This document shows positions 37,401 through 48,680 of a stretch of DNA of 64,000 nucleotides, piece after piece. Each line of letters starts with the position of its first letter. Position 1 is the stretch's first letter. The notes beneath the pieces were generated by a model that saw nothing but the letters and a program-made list of their open reading frames with translations, made no database searches and was not told the DNA's origin. The DNA comes from Theropithecus gelada (taxonomy: Eukaryota; Chordata; Mammalia; Primates; Cercopithecidae), in the NCBI RefSeq assembly GCF_003255815.1, contig NC_037671.1, positions 158,076,309 through 158,140,308 of the forward strand. The letters run 5' to 3'. The translations under genes and the position numbers were made by a program.

Positions 37401-37670
37401 TATATAATAAGAGCTAAGTTTGGATTTCTCGGAAATCAGATATAACTTTATTTTTGTTTCCTTCTATGCATTTCTTATGATTGGCTTTAATAAAGCATTC
37501 TCTTATTTTCAGAATTTGACTATGATGTGTTCAGCTGTGCTTTTTCTTTTTCCTGTTTGATGTTCATGGTGATGTAAGGCTCTTGGGTTGCTGTTTTTCA
37601 TCAGATTTGGGAAAATTTTGGCCATTACTTTTTCCAATATTATTCTGTATCATTCTCTTTCTCCTGTTGT

Positions 37671-37703
<33 letters not shown>

Positions 37704-37973
37704 TGATAATATTACACAGGTTACTTATACTCAATTCAGTTGCCACTCCCACTTTTTTCCTCCGTGCTTCAGTTTGGATAATTTGCATTGGCCTAGCTTC
37801 AGATATCCTGGTCCTTTCTTTTGCAATGTCCAATATGCTGTTAAGTCCACTCAAATAATACTTATGTAATGTATTGTTATTTTCATTCTAAAAATTTTAT
37901 TTAGTTCTTAAGAGTTTCCATTTCTTCTCCATATGCAATATAGAGATACATACTGTTATAAATAAAGTTTCAG

Positions 37974-38407
37974 TGCCACAAAAGAAATAGCACTCAAATA
38001 TAAAATTTTCTTTTTAATTCTCAGCAAGGCAATGTAATGTACTTCTATTGGAGGGTGCGCCCTTACAGATGGAGCAATGGTGAGCGCACACCTGGACAAG
38101 AGAGGAAAAGGGGTTCTTATCCCTGACACACGTAGCCCCTGCTGCTGTGTCTTTCCCCTATTGGCTAGGGTTAGATGGCTAAACTAATTCCGATTCGCTA
38201 ATTTAAAGAGAGTGACAGGTTGAGTTGTCTGGTGGGAAAAAATGGTCATGCAGGGTGGAGAATGAGTCAGGGCGGAGGAGGTAGCAGGTAATTGGAATGA
38301 GTCAGGGTGGAATAGGTGATTGAAATGCGTCAGGGTGGAGCAGGTAATTGAAAAACGTTGCCTTATGAGGAATTTAAGTTTAAAAGTAGAAGGCAAAGAA
38401 TTGAACA
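37974..38407 (-). mobile_element. LTR-like insertion inside the L1
   Basis: Less AT-rich block starting TGCCACAAAAG and ending TTGAACA, so the minus strand is TG..CA. Contains CCCTATTGGCTAGGGTTAGA and a three-unit ~30-bp tandem repeat at about 38264-38352 built on ATGAGTCAGGGTGGA. Resembles an ERV LTR. I cannot name the family, and no clear target duplication is visible. Confidence 0.5.
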
Positions 38408-38454
38408 TACTAACATATTGATTCTTTGAAAAGAAATTTAGAACTCATATCTAA

Positions 38455-38498
38455 CAATACATATATATTTTATATATATTATATACATATATGTATTG
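38455..38498. repeat. AT-rich palindrome
   Basis: CAATACATATAT at 38455 pairs with ATATATGTATTG ending 38498. Confidence 0.85.
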
Positions 38499-40924
38499 AT
38501 CTGTATATGACAGATGTATGTATGGCAGATATGTATATATTAATACCTATATATGGCATATAGACATTTATATACCTTGTGTGTGTATCTTTTCCTATAA
38601 GTTACTTAATATATTCACATTAGTTTTAAAATCCTTATCTGCTAGTTTCAACACTTGGGTCATATACAGGTCTGCTTTTATTTACTGTGTTTTCTGTCCA
38701 CTAGGAGTCATATTTTTCTGCGTTTTGTTAGGTCACAAAATATTTATAATGTTCTGAACATTATATACAATAAATCAATAGAGATTGAAGCATAATATTT
38801 CTTTTGTGTTTTATTTCCCCAAAAAGTGGTAGTTCTTTCCTCTGGCAGTTAAGGTGAGGATCTGTTCATTGAGACCCTTCCTAAAGTTGTTGAACTTAAC
38901 TGGAGCTGGACTGTGATTAGCCCAACTTCCATCCCTCTGAAAAATCACTGCTTTGATATTTCAATATTTGAACTAGAGAGGCATTGACTAAAGTTATAAT
39001 GTTTTAGTTAATATTTTTATTTAGTACTGGCAAGGTCCTTATACATGTAACTTTGGTAAATTCACTCATTAGTTCTAGTAGTTTGGGGATTTGGGGGATG
39101 AATGTCCCAGAATTTTTTCTATAAACCATTAAATCATTTGTGAATTAAAGTTTCTTCTTTCTAAACTTTGCTTATTTTATTTCTTTATTTTTGTCTGGTA
39201 TTGGCTAAGATTGCTAGTAGAATATTGTGGTGAAGTAGGAAAAGAAGATGTCTTTGACTTGCTACCGAAATAATTCAGTATTTCATCATTGAATATGATA
39301 TAAGCTATAGATTTTTCAAGAATGCTTTTATCAGATGGAGGAAAAACACTTCTTTTCTTAGTTTGCCAAGAGTTTGTATCATGAATGGATGATGAATATT
39401 GTCAAATTTTTTTTGCACTCATGGAAATAATATTATGTTAATATATTGAATTACATTGATTTCCACATGTGAAATCAGCTTTACATTACTGGCATAAAGC
39501 ACACTTGGTCATGATTTTTTTCTGTTGCTGGGTTTGATTTGAGAATATTTTAAATATTTTCTCATCTATGTTTATAAAAATTATACATCCATATTTTCTT
39601 TTCTTAAAATTGTTCTTTTCTGGTTTTGGGGTCAGGGTAATTCTCGTCTCCTACTATGGAATGAAAAGTGTTTCCTTCTATTTTTTCTGAAAGAATTTGT
39701 AAAAAAAAATTGTTTTTTAAATTTTTTTTAAATAATAGTAGCAAAAAAGTTTGCTAGTATTTATTAATTGAACCATATGACCCTGGAGGTTTTTTTGATA
39801 AATATTTAATCATGAATTCAGTTTTTTAATCAATGCAGGACTATTTACATTTTCTATTTTAATTAGGTCAAATTTTATAAATGTATCTTTCAGGAAATTC
39901 ACTGATTTTGTGTGTCTTTGAATTAATTGGCATAGTATTGTTTATAATACTTCCTTATTACCCTTTTAAAATCATCAGTATCTCTCATGATCATCTTTTG
40001 AATATGTAAATTTTCTCTATTGTTCACAAATTTTGTTTCAATTATTTCTACTCTTTATTGTTTCCTTCTACTTACCTTCTGTTTAATTTCCTTTTCTTCC
40101 TCTAGTTTCTTAAAGTGGTCACAGATTTTAAATCCTTCTTTTCTAATATAACCATTTAAAGATATAAACTTCTCATTAATCACTACCTTATTTGCATACC
40201 ACAGTTTGATTTGATATCTTTTCATCATCATTTTGTTCTAAATATTTATTATATTTACTTGTATTTTTTTTTTCTTTGGTTCACAAATTATTTAGAAGTG
40301 CAGTGTTTAATTTTCAAATGTTGGGGATTTTTTTATATATCTTATTACCATTGCTTTCTAAATTAATTCATTGTGATCAGATACCATACCCTGTAACATT
40401 TCAACTTTAAAATCTATCAATATTTACTTTATAGCCCAGCTATAGCCCAGGTCTATCCTTTTGGTAGATGTTCCATGTGCACTTGAAAATAGTGTGCATT
40501 TTATCATTACTGGGTATTAGTGTCCTGAAACTGTCAATTAGGTCACATTGGTGTTAATGCTTTCCAAATCTTATGTGTATATTTTTTAAAATTTATTTTT
40601 GTCTACTTTTCTTCTGTTGGTTGCTGTGAAAAGTGTGTCATAAAAGCTCCAACTATGATCATAGACTTATCTGTTTCTTCCTTTAATTCTGTCAGTTTTT
40701 GCATCATGTATTCTGTAACTCTGCTTGTAGGCACATGTTATGTCTTCTTGAATAATTTATTGTTTTTCATCATTTTCCAATTCTTTTCTTTATATTTGCT
40801 AATAGTCTTCATCTTGAGGCCCGTTTTATGTGATGTAATATTAGCTTGAACATCTTTCTTATGTTAATTATCTGCGTGGTATGTCATTTTCCATTCTTTG
40901 ACCCTCCACCTATTTGGGCCTTAA

Positions 40925-41345
40925 TCACTTTTCAGGTTCCCAGGATGCAGATGCTGAAGTATTTCCTGCAGGAGTTTATTTGGGTTGTGCTCTCAGTATT
41001 AGTTCCTTTTGAGGGGCATGAAAGAAGCAGGGCTGGATTAAGAGACGTTGATCTGTAGTACCGTTGCAACAGAGGTCTCAGCTAGTCTTATGAGACTATG
41101 GTGACCCTTAGGGTAAGAGGGAATAGTCATTTTACCCCTCCATTGACCAGTCAGTAGATGAGGGCTGCCCTCAGAAAGAGTGTGCTTTTGGGCACAGTGA
41201 CCTTCTTTAGTTGAGGGCAAGTTTTGGGAAGGAACTAATTGAAAGCTGCCAGTTGGTAACACTCTGAGCAGCTATGGGAATGAGTTCTTCAGGATGTCTG
41301 GGCAGTGTACTATAGTAGCACAATATGCTGATATTTAAAGTGCTT
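40925..41345. other. Non-L1 block interrupting the antisense L1
   Basis: About 420 bp of more GC-rich sequence between ORF2-derived segments. L1 text resumes near 41400 (ttggctgttcattggagtgt). Origin not recognised. Confidence 0.45.
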
Positions 41346-42096
41346 CTCTTGTAGATCCTCCATAGTTAGGTCTTGGTTGTATAATCTAATCTGACCATAG
41401 TTGGCTGTTCATTGGAGTGTTTAGTTCATTGATATTTAGTGTAATCATCAATGTGTTTGAGTTCGAGTGTGCCATCTTGCTTTGTGTTTTCCATTTTTTC
41501 ATATATATTCTTTGTTTCCTTCCCTTTTTTTGGCTTCTTAGGGTTAATCGAATTCTTTAAAATGCTATTTTAATCGTTCTGTTGGCTTTTTGTTATACCT
41601 GATGGTATTTTTCTTAACATTTAACGCTACGGATTACTGCATGTACCCTAAACTTAACCTCTTATCCAAATTTAATATAACACCTCATGCCAAATGAAAG
41701 AACCTCGAAAAATATAATTTCACCTCACTTTTTGCTATTGTTGTCACATATTACATCGATATTAAAGTCCATGTATATAATGCAATTATTTTGGCTTCAA
41801 TAGGCTGTCTTTCATGAATTAAGAGAAAAATAAAAGATAATCTCTTATCTTTACCTATATATTTACATTTATGTTATTCTGAATTCTTTCCTGTAGGTTT
41901 GAGTTTTCAAAAGTCTGGTATCTTTTCTTTGATCTGAAGGTCTTCCTTTAGTATTTGTTATAGTTCAGGTTGTTGGTGAGAAATTCTCTCAACTTTTATT
42001 TATCTTGTATGTTTCTCTCTTTCATGAAAGCATGTGTAGCTTCTTTGGGCTACTGCACAGTTCTTTTTCCTGGTTTCGTTTTCTTTTTTTCTTTTT

Positions 42097-42098
<2 letters not shown>

Positions 42099-42127
<29 letters not shown>

Positions 42128-42399
42128 CGTGATGGAGTCTGGCTGGAGTGCAGTGGCGCGATCTCCGCTCACTGCAAGCTCCGCCTCCCGGGTTCACGCC
42201 ATTCTTGTGCCTCAGCCTCTGGAGTAGCTGGGACGACAGGCGCCTGCCACCAAGCCCGGCTAATTTTTTTTTCATATTTTTAGTAGAGACGGGGTTTCAC
42301 CGTGTTAGCCAGGATGGTCTAGATTTCCTAACCTCGTGATGTACCCGCCTCGGCCTTCCTAAATGCTGGGATTACAGGCATGAGCCCCCGCGCCCGGCC
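42099..42399 (-). mobile_element. Alu SINE (AluY-like), antisense
   Basis: Long poly-T head, then a short deletion early in the body (GATGGAGTCTGGCTGGAGTG) and AluY-type text to CGCCCGGCC. Confidence 0.95.
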
Positions 42400-43147
42400 T
42401 CTAGTTTCTTTTTCAAAAGATGGTCAGCCCTTCAAGAATCACAGTTTTATTTTATCCCAATTGTAGCACAATCCCTGGAGCAAACATAAGTCAAAGCCCT
42501 ATTCCTGAATTTATACCAAAAGTGTTACAAAACCAGCTCTCAGGACTTGGGCTCATTTTTTGGCTCCCTGGGTCAACAAGGTCAGCTGGAAGCTTCCGTT
42601 TAATTTTGAGTTCACACTTTATTTCTAGCTACTGATTTCTTCATTATTGGTGGCAGGGATTGCCAAATTTGGGGAATTAAACATTTTCAGCTCTCTAGTG
42701 TGTAGCTAAGGTGATCAGTTTAGGAGGGTGGGTATGTATATCAGCTTAAATTGCCAAGATGACAGAATTTGCATTTTTTCTTACAGTATTGTATGGAACA
42801 GTCATAGGATTATTTTTTGTTATTTCTATATGTTAGTAATAACATAAAATGTTTTATTTTTATGTTAGTAATGTGTTTTCCATATTATGTTATAATATGT
42901 TATATTATTACAAACAGGTTATGAGGCTTAACTTACTACGGAAGCTTTTCTTATTTATTTATGCATTTGTTTGTTTGTATGTATGTTTGCTTCTAATGAA
43001 CTGGCATGTTCATCTGGTTGACTAAGTCTTAGATACTGGTTTTAATTATTACCATGAGATCACGTGGTCAATAGAATAATATTTGTAGTCTATTAAAAAA
43101 TAACTGCTGCAATTTCAACTCTTCTCCACTGCTTACTGCTCTACCAG

Positions 43148-43272
43148 GTCTATGGACATGCAGGACCTAGCAAGTCCTCATACTCTTGTTGGAGGTGGTG
43201 ATACTCCAGGTAGCTCCAAACTGGAAAAATCTAATCTCAGCAGCACATCGGTTACTACAAATGGGACAGGAG
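43148..43272 (+). CDS. EYA4: EYA4 coding exon, N-terminal Ser/Thr-rich segment (about residues 29-70)
   Basis: The 125-nt exon starts with the last base of a codon, then TCT ATG GAC ATG, giving SMDMQDLASPHTLVGGGD followed by the segment PGSSKLEKSNLSSTS and ending TNGTG. It matches EYA4, with Asp at the position where I recall Glu in human (SMEMQ). The acceptor is CTGCTCTACCAG at 43136-43147 and the donor is AG|GTAAGT at 43273, a near-perfect U1 match. The exon ends after one base of a Gly codon (phase 1). The segment is disordered-looking and rich in Ser, Thr and Gly and belongs to the divergent EYA transactivation region. The internal ATG codons are not proposed as starts, because an upstream exon must supply the first base(s). 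Confidence 0.95.
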
Positions 43273-44657
43273 GTAAGTGTACTACCCTGAAGATACCAGA
43301 ATCATATTTCAATGTTTGCTTTAATTTTACTTCTTAGGGATCTGCTAATAAACAAATATCTTCTTATCAATAACACAAATCAACATTATATCCTAGGTAT
43401 ATATAATTAATATTGATTGTTTTGATGATTTTCTTGAAATTTTTGCTCCTCCTCTATAGCTGGGAACTTTCACAGAGAATAGATAGCATTGAGCAACATG
43501 TCAAGGGCCTTGAGCAAGGCTTTCTTTTTGTATTTGCCCTTATAAATATTCCACAAAATTTAGAAATTGAGGTCACAGGATTTCCACCCTGGTGTTAGCA
43601 AAAATTTCTATATGTGTTGTGTGTGTACACACACAACTTTTTGGTTTTGTTTTGAATTATAAAGAAAGGTTACCTCAACGTTTTTCTTAAAAATGTTTTT
43701 TCTTATAAGTGCTTTATAAAAAAAAAAAACACATGATTTTGGAAATACAAAAATACTAATATCTGCTGCATTTTCTTTTCAAACAGAATAACACCTAACA
43801 TTTATTTAAAAAGGAATTGCTTTTTTTTTTCAGATAATTTCTCATTCTATTAGCCTGTAATTATGCCACAGCATATGGCAACAATAATAGCTATTACTTC
43901 AGATATTCTGCTTTATTATTTTTATAAAATATATTCAACCTGTCAGAAAATGTGATCCAATTTTTGTATCAGAATGTGTATTTATAGAGAGATTATGTAC
44001 ACACTTATATATAGACTGTATTTTAAATTATTCACAATTTGAAATTTTGTAGATCTATCTAGCCAATAAATTTAGAATTATATGACATTTAATTTGTAAA
44101 AACTGTATTGTCAGATATTAGCATTTGCCACATCATATTTTCTTTTAAATTTTAAATAAATATCTATGAAATGGATACACCTCTTCCTATTTCTTTTAGA
44201 ATAACGATGCCATCTAAAATTTTCTTTGTAAGGTTGTGTGCATTGCAACTTACCTGTATTTAATAATGTTTTACACCAATTCCCTTGTAGATTAACATTT
44301 TCCTTGTTTATGATGTTTATTTGTCTCTAAACATGCATCTGTAATTTCATCTAATTATGCAGTTGCAAATGTATAGAATATTTAGTGATGAAAACTGGAG
44401 GAAGGTACATTTAAACCTTAAATTGGGTACAAATAATAAAATTTAAAAACTCAAGCACTCTAGAACCAGACTGGTGAAGTTCACTAATCATCATATGCAT
44501 ATATTTGAACTGAAACAAACCTGATAAACTAAAATGTTAAAGTCATACAGTACAGTTACAATTTTGGCTAAAAGTTCAGAAACCAGTGCGAGCATTGAAG
44601 ATTATTCATATCAGCAGGCATTCAGACAATGAACTTTTATGCTGTTCCTGTTCTTAG
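43273..44657 (+). other. EYA4: EYA4 intron, 1385 bp
   Basis: Donor GTAAGT and acceptor TGTTCCTGTTCTTAG. The intron is AT-rich and I see no Alu or young repeat in it. Nothing else recognisable. Confidence 0.9.
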
Positions 44658-44726
44658 GGGACAACATGACTGTTTTAAACACAGCAGACTGGTTGCTGAG
44701 TTGCAACACCCCCTCTTCTGCAACAA
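44658..44726 (+). CDS. EYA4: EYA4 69-nt in-frame exon (about residues 70-92), candidate cassette exon
   Basis: The exon completes a Gly codon and then reads DNMTVLNTADWLLSCNTPSS AT in one frame, ending after the first base of the Met codon completed by the next exon. It is 23 codons long, phase 1 to phase 1, so inclusion or skipping both keep the frame. The acceptor tract is strong (TGTTCCTGTTCTTAG). The donor is CAA|GTATGA, which lacks the G at -1 and the G at +5, so it should be weak. EYA4 isoforms differing by 23 residues are known, as I recall (639 versus 616 aa), and this exon would explain that. The NTADWLLS segment is more hydrophobic than its neighbours. Human has Glu where this sequence has Asp in GDNM, by memory. 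Confidence 0.93.
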
Positions 44727-45132
44727 GTATGAGAGATGCTGGTACACTGCATGTGTTTGGGTGTGTGGATTTGCCCCTCTGGATTGCTGTTTGTTGCCAT
44801 GTCTATGTTTGCATCTCTTTTCTGTGTTCAGTACTGAAAAAGGAAAAATGAACACGCCTTTTAGTTGTTTATTGACAGCAGTTGGTTATGATTTTTTATC
44901 AATTTGTATTCTTAGATTTTTTTTAGGTCAGTAGTATTCTTTTCTTAAATGTTTCATAATTTCACCTAAATGATGCATATATTAGTTTTCTCACTATTTA
45001 TCAGTTTTATTACATGATTAATTTTGCCCAACAACTGCCATGTCAAATAGAGCGACTGAAGCAGAGTGGCCATGCATACAAACTTAATCACCTTCGTAAT
45101 CCATAGACGTTCATAATTTAAATTAAATTCTT

Positions 45133-45437
45133 TTTTTTTTTTTTTTTTTTTTTTTGAGACGGAGTCTCGCTCTGCCGCCCAGGCTGGAGTGCAGTGGCCG
45201 GATCTCAGCTCACTGCAAGCTCCGCCTCCCGGGTTCACGCCATTCTCCTGCCTCAGCCTCCCGAGTAGCTGGGACTACAGGCGCCCGCCACTGCGCCCGG
45301 CTAGTTTTTTGTATTTTTTAGTAGAGACGGGGTTTCACCGTGTTAGCCAGGATGGTCTTGATCTCCTGACCTTGTGATCCGCCCGTCTCGGCCTCCCAAA
45401 GTGCTGGGATTACAGGCTTGAGCCACCGCGCCCGGCC
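45133..45437 (-). mobile_element. Young AluY with Old World monkey (AluYRa-like) markers
   Basis: Near-consensus Alu flanked by a perfect 14-bp duplication TAAATTAAATTCTT (45119-45132 and 45438-45451). Diagnostic bases on this strand include CTCTGCCGCCCAG, GGCCGGATCTCAGC, CTAGTTTTTTGTATTTTTTA and GGCTTGAGCC. Confidence 0.95.
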
Positions 45438-45965
45438 TAAATTAAATTCTTAATAAAGCAAAAGATATTTTCTACTCTACAGATTTTGAGAATTATTCCA
45501 ATGTATATAAAGTAACATTAATAATCAGTATCCCCTCACCTTAAAAATTGTCAGTGGTGAAAGCTATACATTTAAAATTAGAAATTAATACTGGCTTTTA
45601 AATTTTTTTGTACTGTGGATATTAACTACATTCATACTTACACACATATTAACAAACTTTCTCTTAAATCAAATGCTAATATGCTAAAAAAATCAAATAA
45701 AACAAAGCCATCACATTTTTGTGGCACCACCCAGTTGTAGAATCAAAAAGGAGCTCATGCCTGTTGGAAATGTGTATCACAAACAAACAGTTAGAATAGG
45801 CACAGTTTGGCTGGACCTTGCTCTATCTCCGACTAAATTAGAGTATATGATCAGTGAAGAAAAAGTACTTCAATATGCTCATTATTTGTATTTGTATAGT
45901 TTTAGTTTTAATTTTTTCAATTTTATACTTAAATATACTTTTCATACTTAAAAATATGTTGCTAG

Positions 45966-46275
45966 AATTTAGATACTGTTAATTCTGTAGCAGGATCTTT
46001 TTTTGTGAAGGGCCAGACAGTAAATATTTTTAGCTTTGTAGGTCACATGTCTGTGTTTCAGCTGCTCAGCTCTGCCATCATAGTGCAAAAGCAACCATGG
46101 AAAATATGTAAATGAATAAGCGTGACTATGTTCCAGTAAAACCTTGTGAGCCCTAAAATTTAACTTTCATATAATTTTCATGTGTCATGAAATATTGTCA
46201 TTTTGACAACATTTTAAACATTTAATATGTAAAAAAATGTTCTTAGCTTACTGGCTGTGGTCTGTTCTCAAATAG
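45966..46275. mobile_element. hAT-Charlie-type MITE, copy 1
   Basis: 'gtgaagggccagacagtaaa', 'cagctctgccatcatagtgc' match a common mammalian hAT-derived element. Exact family not named. Confidence 0.65.
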
Positions 46276-46439
46276 TGTTTAACACAAGCAACATTATAAT
46301 AGTGAATATGTGCAATCAATAGTAATTTACCTCTAATCTCAACCAGAAACATTTTTCTAAGTGGTAAGCATCAAATTTTCCTGGTTCTTAATGTCAGTAT
46401 TAAAACTCATGAGGCCATAGGAGAAAAACAAGGAGTTGT

Positions 46440-46620
46440 GTTGTCAGGGCCACCATGGATCTGGATCTTAGCACTACTCTTACTGGCTGTGTCACCTTTA
46501 ACAAGTTACTTAAGCTCTCTGAGCTTCAATTCCTTTCTATAAAAGGATGATAATAGTACTTCTTGGCATGACTTTTGTCTTAGATAATGTATATAAATTG
46601 CTTAGCAATAAATTCAGTAT
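46440..46620 (+). mobile_element. MIR SINE
   Basis: 'ctggctgtgtcacctttaac', 'ctctctgagcttcaattcct'. Confidence 0.85.
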
Positions 46621-46858
46621 ATCATCCTTTCTTTAATTAGTAATGCAATAATAGGCAAAAGCTTTTTAAGGGAAATGAAAATATGCATTGTGTTAACAGA
46701 CTCTCCATTTGGTCAGATAAATTTATTTGCATTTAGAAATGTGTAAACTGGGCTAAAGAAAGCAAACTTTTGGTAACAAAATGTTAAACTTTGATTATTA
46801 ATAATATAGTCCTGGTAGCATATTATATGAAACTTTTAATGAATTTCAGTGACTTTTT

Positions 46859-47146
46859 TTTTTTTTTTTTGGAATGGAGTCTCACTCTGTCGCCCAGGCT
46901 GGAGTTCAGTGATCTCTGCTCACTGCAAGTTCCATCTCCCAGGTTCACCCCATTCTCCTGCTCAGCCTCCAGAGTAGCAGGGACTACAGGCACCCACCAC
47001 CATGCCCAGCTAATTTCTTATATTTTTAGTAAAGATGGGGTTTCACCGTGTTAGCCAGGATGGTCTTGATCTCCTTGACCTCGTGATATGCCCACCTAAG
47101 CCTCCTGAAGTGCTGGGTTTACAGGCGTGAGCCACCGTGTCCGGCC
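46859..47146 (-). mobile_element. Alu SINE, antisense
   Basis: Flanked by imperfect ~18-bp duplications, GAATTTCAGTGACTTTTT at 46841 and GAATGTCAATGACTTTTT at 47147. Confidence 0.95.
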
Positions 47147-47370
47147 GAATGTCAATGACTTTTTATGGTGGGCGTTTGTGACACAGACTAAGCATTTGTT
47201 GTGTGATCTCTCTATTAAGAATAAACTATTTTATTTTCAATTCTTGGTTTTTATTGTTGGAATTGTAGCACTTCATAAAATTATAATAAAACAAAACGCA
47301 AAAGAAAAGAACTAATTTGATAGCTTTTCAAGATCATTCCAATAACTTGAGATGTTCAAAAAGATTATTT

Positions 47371-47679
47371 CTTTCTTTCTTTATTTATTTAAGACAGAGT
47401 CTCACTCTGTCTACTAGGCTGGAGTGCAGTGGCGCCATCTCGGCTCACCGCAACTTCCGCCTCGCAGGTTCAAGTGATTCTCCTGCCTCAGCCTCCTGAG
47501 TAGCTGGGATTACAGACACACACCACCACGCCCACCAGGATAATTTTTGTACTTTACTTAGTAGAGGCTGGGTTTCACCATGTTGCCCAGGCTGGTCATG
47601 AACTCCTGACCTCAGGTGATCTGACTACCTAGGCCTCCCAAAGTGTTGGAATTACAGGCGTGGGCCACCACACCCGGCC
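47371..47679 (-). mobile_element. Alu SINE, antisense
   Basis: (TTTC)/(TTTA) head at 47368-47390, then diverged Alu to ACACCCGGCC. Confidence 0.95.
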
Positions 47680-47929
47680 TAATTTTTTTTAATTGACATA
47701 AGTTGGTAGTATCACCTTTAGATTTTATCATACTATATTGGTGCTCTTTAAGTATGTTGCAATATTCTTGAAAGTAATTTAAGGTGTTTCCCTACCTTAA
47801 TCTTTATTATGTAATTACATCTGCAGATTTATATGGAATATAGATTTTCCTTTGATATTTTTAGCACTTGTAAAATTATTAAAGTGTAAAATATGAAGAT
47901 AGCATAAATGCAAGCTTACCTTAGCAAAT

Positions 47930-48210
47930 AAAGCAGAGGTCAGGCCTTGTGAGCTGTCTGCTCTCTGTTGTCGCTATTTAGCTCTGCTATTGTTGCACAA
48001 AAGCAGCCATACACAATACCTACACAAATTAACATGATTGTATTTAAATAACTTGACTTTTGAACACAGAATTTGAATTTCATTAAAATATTCATGTAAC
48101 AAAATATTCTCCTTTTGATGTTTTTCAGTCATTTAAAAAGGTAAAAACCATTCTTAGCTTAAAACCATACAGAAACAGACCATGAGTCAGATTTGGCACA
48201 ACTCCTGATA
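47930..48210. mobile_element. hAT-Charlie-type MITE, copy 2
   Basis: Same family and orientation as 45966-46275: 'tagctctgctattgttgcac', 'aaaagcagccatacacaata'. Confidence 0.6.
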
Positions 48211-48424
48211 TAGATCTATATGCGTATACATAAGTTATGTTGTACATATAAGAGTGCATGCCAATCATATGAACCTTTACTTCCAGATATAGGTAATTCC
48301 AGATTCTAATTTGCTTAAGGGTGTCAGGATTCGTGATGAACTACACTTTATATACAAAAATACTTAGATCTATTGGGAGGGCTAGGGCAGGATCTAAAAG
48401 AGTAAATTTTCACTTTCTCACTTA

Positions 48425-48680
48425 ATTGAAGTGTATCAAGTTCCTATTATATGCCAAGTTCTATGCTAGGAAATGGGAACCCAGTGACCTAAAGAACACG
48501 ATACCAGCCATCCAGGAACCAAAAGTCTAGCAGAGAGAAGCAGACATGAAAATAATGAATGCCATAATGTGTTCAAGGTGGATGAACAGTGGAGGGAGGG
48601 AATATTTGATTCTACATGGAGATTAAGAAATGACTTCAAAGGAAAGGTTTGGGGGAATAGAAATCAGACATTCTGATCAG
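48425..48680 (-). mobile_element. L2 LINE fragment, antisense
   Basis: 'agttcctattatatgccaag', 'acccagtgacctaaagaaca'. Confidence 0.65.

Larger units (their letters stand above)
37450..42060 (-). mobile_element. Ancient L1 (L1M type), antisense, several kb, interrupted
   Basis: 3' UTR-like text at 37480-37970 and 38410-38790, then ORF2-derived antisense text: 'ttcattgtgatcagatacca', 'tagatgttccatgtgcactt', 'gtatttgttatagttcaggt'. No open frame survives. It is interrupted by an LTR-like block at 37974-38407 and a non-L1 block at about 40925-41345. A (TTTTG)n run lies at 37669-37705. Confidence 0.8.
1..43147 (+). other. EYA4: Long EYA4 intron (3' part)
   Basis: This stretch has no exon that I can support. 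It ends with a good acceptor: a pyrimidine-rich run followed by CAG at 43145-43147. Content is old L2 and MIR fragments, several L1 remnants, four full Alus before 42 kb plus one at 42099, three LTR-type insertions, and unique AT-rich sequence between them. Unique-looking segments with nothing recognisable include about 1-780, 3770-4590, 14900-15170, 15200-16500 and 31500-32600. Open frames here are short, lack family resemblance, and often overlap repeats. Confidence 0.85.

Noticed and set aside
37564..37869. Hydrophobic overlapping frames resembling membrane proteins
   Set aside because: T-rich antisense L1 3' UTR and a (TTTTG)n repeat translate to Phe/Leu runs.
44629..44934. Frames overlapping the 69-nt EYA4 exon, read through its donor
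   Set aside because: The part matching EYA4 stops at the donor. The rest is intron.
45721..45951. Frame with protein-like stretch PVGNVYHKQTVRIGTVWLDL
   Set aside because: It has no convincing start or splice borders and ends in AT-rich sequence. Kept only as a note.
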